Shown: positions 8,448-18,621, numbered from the stretch's first letter. The stretch: DNA of 38,505 bases from Desulfovibrio sp. (GCA_028708865.1 JAQVYA010000011.1:1-38505), one strand, 5' to 3'. A program made the numbers and translations. The notes: generated from the sequence alone by a model not told the origin.

Positions 8448-10073
8448 TTAGGCTCCGAGAATTGCGGCCAGGTCCTCGTCGGCCGAGGAAATGGGCTTGA
8501 TATCGTAATTCTGAACCAGATAATCCAACACGTTGGGTGAGAGGAACGCGGGCAGGCTGGGTCCGAGACGGATATCGCGAATTCCCAGGGCCAGCAGGGA
8601 AAGCAGAATAACAACGGCCTTTTGCTCATACCAGGAGAGCACCAGGGAGAGCGGCAGATCGTTGACACCGCATTCAAAGGCGTCCGCCAGGGCCAGGGCG
8701 ATTTTAACGGCGGAGAAGGCGTCGTTGCACTGTCCCACGTCCAGCAGCCGGGGAATGCCACCGATTTCGCCAAGTTGCTTGTCAAAGAAGCGGAACTTGC
8801 CGCAGGCCAGGGTCAAGACCACAGTATCCGCCGGTGTTTTTTCCACGAATTCGGTATAATAGTTGCGGCCCGGCTTGGCCCCGTCGCAACCGCCCACCAG
8901 GAAGAAATGACGGATGGCCCCGGCCTTGACCGCATCCACCACCTTGTCGGCCACGCCCAGGACCGCATTGCGGCCAAAGCCCACGAGCACGGCCCCCTTG
9001 TCCTCATCCTTGGCGTATCCGTCCATGGCCAGGGCTTTTTCGATTACCGGGGTAAAGTCATCGTTGCCCACATGGACCACACCAGGCCAGCCCACCAGCC
9101 CGGTGGTAAAGATGTTTTCCTGGTACGCGCCGGGCTTTTGGATGCAGTTGGTGGTCATGAGGATGGCCCCGGGGAATTCCGCGAATTCCTTTTGTTGATT
9201 CTGCCAGGCCGTGCCGTAATGCCCGTGAAAGTGCGGGTATTTTTTCAGCTCGGGATATCCATGGCAGGGCAGCATTTCCCCGTGGGTGTAGATGTTGATG
9301 CCCTTGCCTTCGGTCTGGCGCAACAGGGTGTGCAGGTCCTTGAGGTCATGGCCGGACACCAGGATGGCCTTGCCCGCCTTGGCTCCCAGGGGCACGGAAG
9401 TGGGAACCGGATGGCCGTAGGTGCCGGTGTTGCCTGCGTCGAGCAATTCCATGGCGCGGATGTTCACCCGGCCGCACTCCAAAGCCATCTCCACCCAATA
9501 GCCCAAATCCTTGTCCAAAGTGGTGGTGGCGGCCAGCGCCCGGTGCACGTATTCATAGACCGCGTCGTCCCACTGCCCGAGGATGCGGGCATGGTCCGCA
9601 TAGGCGCACAGCCCCTTGATGCCGTAAATAACGGTCTGCTTCAGGGATTTGATGTCCGGGTCGGGCTCGGGATCATTGGGAATGCCCGCCAGTTCGCCCT
9701 GACGCACCAGCCCGGCCCGGTCCGAGGCAGGCTCGAAGTCCACAACCTCGCCCACGGGCACAGCGCCTCCGGCAGCCAGCAACCGGGCCTTGAGGGATTC
9801 GCGCAGTTGCACGGCCCGCCGGACCATGGGCTCAAAGCGGTCTGGGTCGAAATTCACATTGGTCAGCGTGGAGAACACCGCTTCCGCCGTAAAGGTGTTC
9901 ACATCGTCATCCACGATGCCGTGGGCCCGCGCCTCGTGCGCCACCAGGGACAGCCCCTTGAGAGCATGCACAAGCGCATCCTGCAAAGCCGCCACATCCG
10001 GTTTCTTGCCGCACACGCCCATCTTTTCGCACGCGGTTCCCTTGGCCGTCTGTTCACACTGGTAACAAAACAT
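8448..10073 (-). CDS. hcp: Hydroxylamine reductase / hybrid cluster protein (Hcp)
   Basis: MFCYQCEQTAKGTACEKMGVCGK (Cx2Cx8Cx5C), HGEMLPCHGYPELKKYPHFHGHYG, TTNCIQKPG, LTLACGKFRF, FLVGGCDGAKPGRNYYTEF. Confidence 0.97.
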   Translation of the reverse strand: MFCYQCEQTAKGTACEKMGVCGKKPDVAALQDALVHALKGLSLVAHEARAHGIVDDDVNTFTAEAVFSTLTNVNFDPDRFEPMVRRAVQLRESLKARLLAAGGAVPVGEVVDFEPASDRAGLVRQGELAGIPNDPEPDPDIKSLKQTVIYGIKGLCAYADHARILGQWDDAVYEYVHRALAATTTLDKDLGYWVEMALECGRVNIRAMELLDAGNTGTYGHPVPTSVPLGAKAGKAILVSGHDLKDLHTLLRQTEGKGINIYTHGEMLPCHGYPELKKYPHFHGHYGTAWQNQQKEFAEFPGAILMTTNCIQKPGAYQENIFTTGLVGWPGVVHVGNDDFTPVIEKALAMDGYAKDEDKGAVLVGFGRNAVLGVADKVVDAVKAGAIRHFFLVGGCDGAKPGRNYYTEFVEKTPADTVVLTLACGKFRFFDKQLGEIGGIPRLLDVGQCNDAFSAVKIALALADAFECGVNDLPLSLVLSWYEQKAVVILLSLLALGIRDIRLGPSLPAFLSPNVLDYLVQNYDIKPISSADEDLAAILGA

Positions 10074-10136
10074 GACTGCACTCCTTGGTTGGTTTCAGCT
10101 TGGCCTGCATCCTGCCTGCTTCTGCCAGCCAGGAGT

Positions 10137-10150
10137 ATGATCCAAGTCAA
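10137..10150 (-). promoter_or_regulatory. Candidate FNR/CRP-family-like operator upstream of hcp
   Basis: Minus strand TTGAC-ttgg-ATCAT, a near dyad resembling TTGAT-N4-ATCAA, about 65 bp upstream of the hcp start. Confidence 0.4.
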
Positions 10151-10160
10151 ATACCTCCAC

Positions 10161-10189
10161 AAAAAAAATAGGGAGGCGGAGATGCCTCC
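10161..10189 (-). terminator. Rho-independent terminator for the MCP gene, fused to a diverged repeat copy
   Basis: Minus strand GGAGGC-atctcc-GCCTCC-CTATTTTTTTT. Confidence 0.75.
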
Positions 10190-10322
10190 GGCGGCCAAGG
10201 GGCCCGCGGCCCCTTGGATCCCCTTTTTCCGGCCGCGCTTTCACGCGGCCGGAAAATCGTTGGGAGGGTTGCTTTTGGCGGCTTCGTGGAGCCGTATTAA
10301 GGGGCCGCGCTTTCACGCGGCC
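10184..10322 (-). repeat. Diverged/partial copy (E) of the modular repeat
   Basis: Keeps the terminal module ccaaggggccgcgggccccttggccgccggaggc and a preceding ccggccgcg..cgcggccgg hairpin; the hairpin ggccgcgctttcacgcggcc occurs twice (10231-10250 and 10303-10322). Confidence 0.65.
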
Positions 10323-10330
10323 GGGAGGTT

Positions 10331-12742
10331 TTACCAGGCCGCGAAGTCATCGCTGTTTTGAGGCTGGCGCGGGCCAGGCTCCTGAGCTTCACGTTCCTGG
10401 TAGTCGGCCTCGTATTCCTCTTCCATTGCGCCGCCAGGAAGTTGCGGACGCATTCCGCCCTGTTCCATACCGGATTCACGCAGGCGGAACCTGCCGAGCA
10501 GATGGCGCAGCTCCGTGGCCTGCGCCATCAGTTCTTCGGAAGCGGACGCGGTCTCCTCAGCGCTGGACGTATTGGCCTGCGTAACTTGATCCAGCTGGTT
10601 CAGGGCATTGCTGATCTGGTTGACCTGGGAAGCCTGCTGGGTGGATTGTTCCGCGATTTCATCCACCAGGGTGCGCAGCTTGCCCACGTGCTCCCCAATC
10701 CGGCCCAGGGCCTCGGAAGTTTCGTTGGCAATGCGGCTGCCCGCCTCCACCTTGGCACCGGAGGATTCGATGATCCCGGCGGTTTCCTGGGCTGCCTTGG
10801 CGCTGCGGGAGGCTAGGTTGCGGACTTCTTCGGCCACCACGGCAAAACCCTTGCCGTGCCGCCCGGCCCGGGCCGCTTCCACGGCCGCGTTCAGGGCCAG
10901 CAGGTTGGTCTGGAAGGCGATTTCATCGATCACCTTGATGATTTTCGCGATGTTCTGGCTTGAATCGTTGATTTCCGTCATGGCGGAAACCATGGATTCC
11001 ATATGGTTCCGTCCCCCTTCCGCCACCTTGAAGAGCTCGTCCGCGGCCTGGCTGGCCTGGGACGCGCCATCGGCATTGAGCTTGACGCCGTTGCTCACTT
11101 CGGCGGACGAACTGCTGATCTCCTGCAACGAGGCGGCCTGCTGGGTGGCTCCCTGGGAAAGGGCCTGGCTGGCCGAGGAGACCTGATCCGAACCGCTGTT
11201 GACCATCACGGCCGCGCTGTTCACCTGGGCCATGACCTCGTTGAGATTTTCGCTCATGCTTTCCAGGGCCCGGCCCAGCTTGTCCTTGTCCGAGGCCGGG
11301 TGCACTTCCATCCGCAAGTCACCTCCGGCAATGGCCGTGGCCACGTCCGCCATTTTCTTCAGGCTGACGGTCATGCGTTGCAGGGAGCCGTAGACTCCGA
11401 TGGGCTGCTGTCCGAAGTCCATATCCTGATCGCCCAGGGCCACGCGGTCCGCCACTTCGGAAAGCTGCGCCGGGTCCGCCCCCAGCTTGCGCAAGACGCC
11501 CCGGCTCACGAACCAGGCCAACCCGCCCACGGCCAGGGCCGCCAGCAGTCCGGCAACCGTCACGGCCAGGCGGAAGCTCCGCACCGGAGCCATGATTTCC
11601 GCCTCGTCCACCTCGGCGATCAAGGCCCAATGCAGCCCGAACACGTCCATCGGCGCATAGGCGGAGAGTACCGGGTTCCCATTGTAGTCATCGATGATGC
11701 CGACGCCGGACTTGCCGGACAGGGCCGCGCGGGTGGCCTCGGTATCCACCTTGCCCCGTACCGGGTCGGCAAAGGAGGCCAGCACGGAATGTCCTTCCGG
11801 ATCAAGGTAAGAATCCGAGCGCATCAGCATGTTGGGGCCGATGAGGTACGATTCGCCGGTCTCCCCCAGCCCTTCCCGTTGGTTCATAATTCGGTTGACG
11901 CGGTCGATGGGCATCTGAAAAATCAGCACGCCCTGCAAGTACTCCCCGTCATAAACTGGTGAGGCCACAAACCCGGCCGGAGCCTCGTAGGAGGGGGTGT
12001 AGGGTTCGAAATCCTCAAAAACCACGTCATCCTTGCCCGCATCCACGGCCGCACGGAACACCTTGCCCAGTCCACTCTGGGCATAGGGTCCGTTTTTCAG
12101 AGAAGTGGCGTAGTCCAGCTCCTTAAACACGGAATACACGACCCGGCCATGCTCTGGCTCCACGAGAAAAATGTCGTAATATCCAAATTCCTGAAGGTAT
12201 TTTCGAAGCTTGGGGTGGATGCGCGCATGCAGCATGGAATACCGGGTATTGTCCCCGGCATCGTCCAAAATGTGCTTGCTGCCTAGAGAGTGGCTGCTGG
12301 AGGCGATAAAGGCATGTTGCAGGGCCACGGCCGTATCGTCCAAGCCGGAGAGCAACCGGGCCGCTCCCGCGTCCTTGTCCGTGCGCTGCCGGTATTCCCC
12401 GGCAAACGCACCGGAATAGTAGCCGCCCAGCTCCCTTCGCATGGCTTCGATGTCGGCAGGCTCCAGCCGTCGTTCGGAAAGATAGGTGTTCACTCCGCGA
12501 TTGGCAGCGCGCATGCCGTCCACGATCATCTGGTTTTCCGAAAGGGTCAGTACCTGATCATGAATCTGCTCCAGATATGCCGTGACCGAAGCCCGTTTGA
12601 TTTCCCGAACGGAAACAAGCTGGTTGTAGGCCTGAGTCATCAAGGCGTCCGTGGAGGCCCATTCGCTGATGATGGCCACGGTGCTGAGCGGCAACAGCCC
12701 GGCAAGAAGGAAAAAGAGAATCAACTGTCGGCGTAAGGTCAT
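10331..12742 (-). CDS. Methyl-accepting chemotaxis protein (periplasmic Cache-type sensor, HAMP-like region, MA domain)
   Basis: [26 protein letters not shown]-terminal TM; second TM; signalling hairpin [57 protein letters not shown] extends to 12859. Confidence 0.94.
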   Translation of the reverse strand: MTLRRQLILFFLLAGLLPLSTVAIISEWASTDALMTQAYNQLVSVREIKRASVTAYLEQIHDQVLTLSENQMIVDGMRAANRGVNTYLSERRLEPADIEAMRRELGGYYSGAFAGEYRQRTDKDAGAARLLSGLDDTAVALQHAFIASSSHSLGSKHILDDAGDNTRYSMLHARIHPKLRKYLQEFGYYDIFLVEPEHGRVVYSVFKELDYATSLKNGPYAQSGLGKVFRAAVDAGKDDVVFEDFEPYTPSYEAPAGFVASPVYDGEYLQGVLIFQMPIDRVNRIMNQREGLGETGESYLIGPNMLMRSDSYLDPEGHSVLASFADPVRGKVDTEATRAALSGKSGVGIIDDYNGNPVLSAYAPMDVFGLHWALIAEVDEAEIMAPVRSFRLAVTVAGLLAALAVGGLAWFVSRGVLRKLGADPAQLSEVADRVALGDQDMDFGQQPIGVYGSLQRMTVSLKKMADVATAIAGGDLRMEVHPASDKDKLGRALESMSENLNEVMAQVNSAAVMVNSGSDQVSSASQALSQGATQQAASLQEISSSSAEVSNGVKLNADGASQASQAADELFKVAEGGRNHMESMVSAMTEINDSSQNIAKIIKVIDEIAFQTNLLALNAAVEAARAGRHGKGFAVVAEEVRNLASRSAKAAQETAGIIESSGAKVEAGSRIANETSEALGRIGEHVGKLRTLVDEIAEQSTQQASQVNQISNALNQLDQVTQANTSSAEETASASEELMAQATELRHLLGRFRLRESGMEQGGMRPQLPGGAMEEEYEADYQEREAQEPGPRQPQNSDDFAAW

Positions 12743-13037
12743 GCGCGTGCTCCCCCGGCAGGCCGTGCTTGCCCTGCGGCGCGCCGGAAAAGGCGCATCC
12801 CCTCCGCAGGAAGGACCTGTCCACGTTTCAGAAATTATTCCATGTGCTGGACCGCCCAAAAGGGCAGTCCAATATGGTTATGAAATAAAAAGGAGGATTT
12901 CTTCAACAGATATCGTGTTATTATTCGGTGACGGCAAACATCGGGCCAGGCCCGGCTACCACCGAAAACACTTTCTCGCTCTGGGCAGGCAGGGATCCGG
13001 AGTGAAAAGCAAGGAGGTAGATGCGGGGAAAAGCGAC

Positions 13038-14918
13038 TCAGGAGCGCAGGGCGCGGCGCAGAATCTTGCCGCTACCGGTCCGGGGCAGGCTTTCCCGGAA
13101 CGTGATGCCGCTGATGACGGCGATGGGGCCCAGCTCCTCGCGCACATGGCGGAGCAGCTGTTCGCGCAGCTCGTCCTCGGGGTCGTAGTCCGGGGCAAGA
13201 ACCACAAAAGCCCGAGCGGTTTCGCCCTTGATGGGATCGGGCACGCCCACCACCGCCACCTCGGCCACGGCCGGGTGGGAAATAAAGGCTTCTTCAAAAT
13301 CAGCGGTGCCGATGCGGTGGCCGGCAATGAGCAGCACTTCGTCGGAGCGGCCCTTGACCCAAATATACCCGTCCTCATCCAGCCGGGCCAGGTCCCCGGC
13401 AAAATACACGCCGGGCACCCGGTTGAAGCAGGCGCGGAAGGCGTCGTCGTGGCCGAGGATGCCGGTCATCATGGCGGGCCAGGGAGTGCGGATCACGAGA
13501 AAGCCGCCCTCCCCTCGCTCCACCGGGCCGCCGTCCAGGTCCACTACGTCGGCCTGGACTCCGGGCAAGGCGCGGGCCACGGACCCGGGCTTGACCACGC
13601 TCACGGGCAGGGGCGAGACCATGAACATGCCGGTTTCCGTCTGCCACCAGACATCCAGCACGGGGCAGCGTTCGTTGCCGATATGCTTATGCAGCCAGGT
13701 CCAGGTTTCCGGATCCAGGGGCTCCCCGGCCGAGGCCAGCAGCCGCAGACTGGAAAGGTCGGCCCGCGCCGGATGCTCGTGACCGAAGCGCATCAAGGTG
13801 CGGATGGTGGTGGGCGTGGAATAGAAAAGGCTGACCCCGTAACGCTCCACAATATTCCAGAGCCGATCCGGCCGGGGGTAATTGGGGTGCCCCTCGTAGA
13901 GCACGGTGGTGGTTCCGGCCAGCAGCGGCCCATAGATCGTGGCCGTGTGTCCCATGATCCAGCCCGGATCCGCCGTGCACCAGAAAATATCCGTGGGTTT
14001 GACGTCAAAGACCTGATGAAAGGTACGGTGCACGCCCACCATGTAGCCGCCATGGCAGTGCACCACGCCGTGCGGACGGCTGGATGCACCCGAAGTGTAG
14101 AGGTAGAAGAGCGGGTCGCCCGCTTCCAGGACCTCCACGGGGCATTCCTTGCGCTCCTCGCGCACCAGGGCCTCGTACCAATGGTCCAGGCCGGACCGCA
14201 TGCTCACGTCCGCGCCGGTGCGGCGCACCACCACCATGGGCAGCCCGGCAAGGGGGGCGTCGGCGTCCGGCCCCGGCTCCACGGCCCGGTCCGCCACGTC
14301 CTTGTGCCGCAATACCCGGCCGTCGCGGTAGGAACCGTCCGCCGTGACCAGCACCCGGGGGCGGCAGTCCTCCAGCCGCTGGCGTAGCGCCTTGGCTGAG
14401 TACCCCGCAAAGACAAAGGCGTGCACCGCGCCAATGCGCGCGCAGGCCAGCATGGTGACCACGGCCTCGGGCAAAGCCGGGAGATACACGCCCACGCAGT
14501 CGCCCTTGCGCACGCCCAGACGCCGCAGGGCATTGGCAAAGCGGTTCACTTCCCGATGCAGTTCGAAATAAGTGTATTTGCGCGTGTCCCCGGGTTCCCC
14601 TTCCCAAATCAAAGCCAGCTTGTTTTTGTTCGGGGTCTGGATATGCCGGTCCAGGGCGTTGTAGGCGATGTTGCACCGAGCCCCGGGGAACCAGCGCCTC
14701 TCGGGCAGAGGGCCGTCCGTGAGCACGCGATCCCAGGTCCGGAACCATTCCAGTTCCTCGGCGGCCTCCTCCCAATAGCCCAGGGGGTCGGCCTCGGCCC
14801 GCTCGCGCAGGCCCAGGAGGGACAAAGGCTTGAGGTTGGCCTCGGCCGTAAATTGCGGCAGGGGCCGGATCACGCGCTCTTCGCGCAGCAGGGTATCCAG
14901 AGTCGGGCGTTCATCCAT
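13038..14918 (-). CDS. acs: Acetyl-CoA synthetase / acyl-CoA synthetase, AMP-forming
   Basis: YTSGASSRPHGVVH, DIFWCTADPGWIMGHTATIYGPLLAG, DVWWQTETGMFMVSPLP, GRSDEVLLIAGHRIGTADFEEAF, RTGSGKILRR; ORF extends to 14960. Confidence 0.88.
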   Translation of the reverse strand: MDERPTLDTLLREERVIRPLPQFTAEANLKPLSLLGLRERAEADPLGYWEEAAEELEWFRTWDRVLTDGPLPERRWFPGARCNIAYNALDRHIQTPNKNKLALIWEGEPGDTRKYTYFELHREVNRFANALRRLGVRKGDCVGVYLPALPEAVVTMLACARIGAVHAFVFAGYSAKALRQRLEDCRPRVLVTADGSYRDGRVLRHKDVADRAVEPGPDADAPLAGLPMVVVRRTGADVSMRSGLDHWYEALVREERKECPVEVLEAGDPLFYLYTSGASSRPHGVVHCHGGYMVGVHRTFHQVFDVKPTDIFWCTADPGWIMGHTATIYGPLLAGTTTVLYEGHPNYPRPDRLWNIVERYGVSLFYSTPTTIRTLMRFGHEHPARADLSSLRLLASAGEPLDPETWTWLHKHIGNERCPVLDVWWQTETGMFMVSPLPVSVVKPGSVARALPGVQADVVDLDGGPVERGEGGFLVIRTPWPAMMTGILGHDDAFRACFNRVPGVYFAGDLARLDEDGYIWVKGRSDEVLLIAGHRIGTADFEEAFISHPAVAEVAVVGVPDPIKGETARAFVVLAPDYDPEDELREQLLRHVREELGPIAVISGITFRESLPRTGSGKILRRALRS

Positions 14919-15036
14919 TGCACTTGTTCTCCCGCATCGATCCGCAACAGCGGTCTGCATGCGATCATTGCCTTGGTCCGGTTCCGGGTCCAGCCCAATT
15001 CGGCCAAAGGTTCGGGCCGGACGGTGAACGGCGCGG

Positions 15037-15903
15037 TCAAAATCCCAGCATCTGCTTGAGACGGGCGATGCGCCGCCGGGAAATGGGCAGTTCGATGCGC
15101 GTTTTTCCGGCCGTGCGCAACATGAAGTTGCTGCCCGGCAGGCTGGCGATTTCCGTGACCATGTCCATATTCACCAGATATTTGCGGTGCACCCGGAAAA
15201 AGCGGTGCGGCTCGAGCCGGTCTTCCAGATGCTTGAGCCGGTGCGAGGTCAAAAATTTCTGCCCGCTGGTGTGCACGTAGGAGTAGTCTTCAAAGGCCTC
15301 CACAAAAATAATCTGGGTGTAGGGGATAAGAATGGTCTTGCCGTCCTGGGTCACGGCCAGTTTCTCGATCTCCGGGCTGGCCTTGTGGGACGTCTCCCAG
15401 GCCTGCTTCAGCGCGGCCAGGAAGGTATCCTGCTCATCCTCGTTCAGGGCCAGCCGCAGAGTTTGCTCGTCCGTGGCCTCGCCCGCGTCCGCGTCCCGCC
15501 AGTCCGACGGCTCGGGGATTTCACGGTAGCGGGTCTTGAAGTCCCGGAGTTTTTCCAACGTGGTTTCCAACCGTTTTTCATCCGGCGGCCAGACGATGTA
15601 ATCCAAAGCGCCCAGTTCAAAGGCGGCGTAGGCCCGGGTCTCGTCCGAGGAGAGCAGCACCAGGGCCGGGCACTCCCGGCGGCCGCGCAAAGTCCGCGCC
15701 AGCTCGATGCCGTCCGCCCCGCCCGCCAGGTCCAGCCCCAAAAAAATAACACCGTAGCCCACATGGTCCAGCAGTTCCAGGCCTTCCCCGGCAGAGACCG
15801 CTTCCCCGAGCACCTGCAAAAATGATACAGGCGAAAGCATGCTCCGCAACTGCGTTCGCAGGTACGGATCCGGGTGCAGCAGCAGGGTCTTGAGCTTGGA
15901 CAT
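15037..15903 (-). CDS. LytTR-family transcriptional regulator with degenerate receiver domain
   Basis: C-terminal ILIPYTQIIFVEAFEDYSYVHTSGQKFLTSHRLKHLEDRLEPHRFFRVHRKYLVNMDMVTEI...ISRRRIARLKQML is LytTR; N-terminal REC-like fold. Confidence 0.88.
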   Translation of the reverse strand: MSKLKTLLLHPDPYLRTQLRSMLSPVSFLQVLGEAVSAGEGLELLDHVGYGVIFLGLDLAGGADGIELARTLRGRRECPALVLLSSDETRAYAAFELGALDYIVWPPDEKRLETTLEKLRDFKTRYREIPEPSDWRDADAGEATDEQTLRLALNEDEQDTFLAALKQAWETSHKASPEIEKLAVTQDGKTILIPYTQIIFVEAFEDYSYVHTSGQKFLTSHRLKHLEDRLEPHRFFRVHRKYLVNMDMVTEIASLPGSNFMLRTAGKTRIELPISRRRIARLKQMLGF

Positions 15904-16034
15904 GGGCGCAAATCCTCACGGTTCTCCGCCCTTCTAGCCTGAAACCCACGGCCTGCGCAAGGCGTGCACGGGCCTCCAAGCGCCTTGACAGGACGAGGCA
16001 CAAACTATAAACACTATATTTAGATATACAGATG

Positions 16035-16197
16035 TAAGGAGAGGAAAACGGAAGGCGGTGAAAATCCGCCGCGGACGCGCCGCTGTGAACGGAGGAAGGC
16101 GGGCGCGGTCACTGACCCCTACGGGTTGGGAAGGCCGCACCCCACATGCCGCGGGCAAAGGCCCGGCCCCGCAAGCCAGAAGACGTTCCCCTCCCGA
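16035..16197 (+). ncRNA. Cobalamin (B12) riboswitch upstream of metE
   Basis: aaaacggaaggcggtgaaaatccgccgcggacgcgccgctgtgaacg, ggtcactg, gggttgggaaggc, and B12 box gcaagccagaagacg, in the expected order; candidate P1 ggagagg/cccctcc. Confidence 0.9.
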
Positions 16198-16224
16198 GGG
16201 TGCAGACCTCGCGACCAGGACTGT

Positions 16225-16278
16225 GATGCGGACGGCGAATCCGCATCAAAACCCGGCCCGCCAAGCGGGCCACAGGAG
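16225..16278 (+). promoter_or_regulatory. Putative expression platform of the riboswitch: two hairpins abutting the metE Shine-Dalgarno
   Basis: gatgcgga-cggcgaa-tccgcatc (8-bp stem) and ggcccgc-caa-gcgggcc (7-bp stem) directly followed by acaggag; ATG at 16285; no U-tract. Confidence 0.55.
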
Positions 16279-16284
16279 ACGACC

Positions 16285-18621
16285 ATGTCCGTCATGGTGC
16301 ATACGCTGGGCTTTCCCCGCATGGGATTGCACAGGGAATTGAAAAAGGCAGTGGAAACCTACTGGCGCGGCGAACTGGACCAGCAAAGACTCCAGCGCAC
16401 CGCCCAAGAAGTGCGGGAAGAGGCCGCACAGATGCAGCGCCGGGCCGGGGTGGACCTGTTGCCCGTGGGCGACTTTTCCTTTTACGATCACATGCTGGAC
16501 CTTTGCCTGGCCCTGGGGGCCGTGCCCGCACGGTTTACTGCTTCAAAGCAGGCGGTCCGGGCCGACGACACGGATTTGCTCTTTGCCATGGCCCGGGGGC
16601 AGGACCAGGCCAAGGCCATGGAAATGACCAAATGGTTCGACACCAACTATCATTACATTGTTCCGGAGCTGGACGCCAAGACCCGCTTTCGCGCCGACGC
16701 CTCCCGGCTGCGTGCGCTGCTGCGGGAGCATCCGGACCCGGAAGGCGTCAAGCTGGTCCTGCCCGGCCCCTTCACCTTTCTGGCGTTGTCCCGCTGGATG
16801 GAGCCAGAGGTTTCGGAAACTGACGACCAGGCCACTCCTGATGCACCCGCATTCCAACGGCTGGACGACCTGATCCAGGCCTATGCCCAATTGCTTGGCG
16901 AACTCAGCCCCTATGCGGCCTGGGTGCAGCTGGACGAACCCATACTGGCCACGGACGCCTCTGGCGTGCCCCTGCACCGGCTGCCCGAGGCCTATTCCCT
17001 TTTGCGCCGCTCCTGCTCCGGAGCCCGGCTGTTGCTGGCCACCTACTTTGGCCCCGTGGACCATCATCTGGACTTGCTCTGCCCGTTGCCGGGCCAGGAA
17101 TATTGCGACGCCCTGCACCTGGACCTGGTGCGCGGACCGGACCAGCTGGACGCGTTTCTCCAGGCCCTGCCCACGGGCATGTCCCTGTCTCTGGGACTGG
17201 TGGATGGACGCAACATCTGGCGCACGGACCTGGACCAGGCCCTGGGCAAAGCCCGCAAGGCCGCCCAGGCGCTCGGGGCGGACAGGCTGATGCTTGCCCC
17301 GTCCTGCTCCCTGCTGCACTGCCCTCTGGACCTAGCCCTGGAAACCGGTCTGGATCCGCAAATCCGTTCCTGGATGGCCTTTGCCCGTCAAAAATGCCGA
17401 GAACTGGACGTGTTGCGCCGCCTGCTGCAAGGGGAGGACGACCAGGGGGCCCTGGAGGAATGCCGCGCCGCCTGGGCCGACCGTCGCAGCGGACGCCGCA
17501 CCGCAGACCCCGCAGTGCAACAGCGTGAACAGGCCGTGACCCCGGACATGGCCCAACGCAGCCGCCCCTATGCGGAACGCTCGGCGCTCCAGCGCCGGGA
17601 GCTTGCCTTGCCGCTCCTGCCCACCACCACCATCGGATCCTTTCCACAGACCCGGGAAATCCGCCAGGCCCGGGCCGGGTTCCGCCAGGGTCGGCTGGAC
17701 AAAGGCGAATACCGCCGGTACATGCGTCAGGCCGTGGCGCACTGCGTGGCCGAACAGGAACGCCTGGGCCTGGACGTGCTGGTGCACGGCGAACCCGAAC
17801 GCAACGACATGGTGGAATACTTTGGCCAGCAGCTGAATGGATTTTGCTTCACCGCCCACGGCTGGGTTCAAAGCTATGGCTCGCGCTGCGTCAAGCCGCC
17901 GGTCATTTACGGAGACGTATCCCGCCCCGGCCCCATGACCGTGGAGTGGACGGGCTTTGCCCAAAGTCTGACTGCAAAACCGGTCAAAGGCATGCTCACC
18001 GGCCCGGTGACCATTCTCTGCTGGAGCTTTGTACGCGACGACCAGGCCCGCTCTCGCACCTGCCGTCAGGTCGCCCTGGCCCTGCGGGACGAAGTCCTGG
18101 ATCTGGAGGCCGCGGGACAGCGCGTCATCCAGGTGGACGAGCCTGCCTTGCGCGAGGGGCTGCCCCTGCGCCGGGCAGACCAGCGCGCCTACCTGGACTG
18201 GGCCGGCCAATGCTTCCGCCTGGCCGTGTGCGGTGTGCAGGACCAAACCCAGGTCCACACCCACATGTGCTACGCGGACTTCAACGACATCATCACGGAC
18301 ATCGCCGGGCTGGATGCGGACGTGATCTCCATCGAAGCCAGCCGGAGCGACATGGTCCTACTGCGAGCCTTTGCCCGGTTCCAGTACCCCAACGAAATCG
18401 GTCCCGGCGTCTGGGACATCCACAGCCCACGGGTTCCCTCCAGCCAAGAAATGGCCGGGCTGCTGCGCCAGGCCCTGCAATACACCCCTGCCGAACGGCT
18501 CTGGGTCAACCCGGACTGCGGGCTCAAGACCCGGGACTGGCCCGAAACCCTGGCCAGCCTGGAAAACATGGTCCAGGCCGCCCAGACCCTGCGCCAGGAG
18601 CTGCAACCACCCCGGAACTGA
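16285..18621 (+). CDS. metE: Cobalamin-independent methionine synthase (5-methyltetrahydropteroyltriglutamate-homocysteine methyltransferase)
   Basis: HTLGFPRMGLHRELKKAVETYW...TKWFDTNYHYIVPE...LLPTTTIGSFPQTREIRQARAGF...HGEPERNDMVEYFGQQLNGF...THMCYADFNDII. Confidence 0.98.
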   Translation: MSVMVHTLGFPRMGLHRELKKAVETYWRGELDQQRLQRTAQEVREEAAQMQRRAGVDLLPVGDFSFYDHMLDLCLALGAVPARFTASKQAVRADDTDLLFAMARGQDQAKAMEMTKWFDTNYHYIVPELDAKTRFRADASRLRALLREHPDPEGVKLVLPGPFTFLALSRWMEPEVSETDDQATPDAPAFQRLDDLIQAYAQLLGELSPYAAWVQLDEPILATDASGVPLHRLPEAYSLLRRSCSGARLLLATYFGPVDHHLDLLCPLPGQEYCDALHLDLVRGPDQLDAFLQALPTGMSLSLGLVDGRNIWRTDLDQALGKARKAAQALGADRLMLAPSCSLLHCPLDLALETGLDPQIRSWMAFARQKCRELDVLRRLLQGEDDQGALEECRAAWADRRSGRRTADPAVQQREQAVTPDMAQRSRPYAERSALQRRELALPLLPTTTIGSFPQTREIRQARAGFRQGRLDKGEYRRYMRQAVAHCVAEQERLGLDVLVHGEPERNDMVEYFGQQLNGFCFTAHGWVQSYGSRCVKPPVIYGDVSRPGPMTVEWTGFAQSLTAKPVKGMLTGPVTILCWSFVRDDQARSRTCRQVALALRDEVLDLEAAGQRVIQVDEPALREGLPLRRADQRAYLDWAGQCFRLAVCGVQDQTQVHTHMCYADFNDIITDIAGLDADVISIEASRSDMVLLRAFARFQYPNEIGPGVWDIHSPRVPSSQEMAGLLRQALQYTPAERLWVNPDCGLKTRDWPETLASLENMVQAAQTLRQELQPPRN

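Noticed and set aside
8622-10361. 579-aa plus-strand ORF opposite hcp
   Set aside because: Antisense shadow of a confident hcp gene; the composition is not protein-like.
12651-14387. 578-aa plus-strand ORF opposite the MCP 5' end and acs
   Set aside because: Shadow ORF; the minus-strand genes have clear domain motifs.
15985-16011. Possible sigma-70 promoter TTGACA-N15-TATAAA ahead of the metE riboswitch
   Set aside because: Boxes look good but the 15-bp spacing is short; not confident enough to list as a feature.
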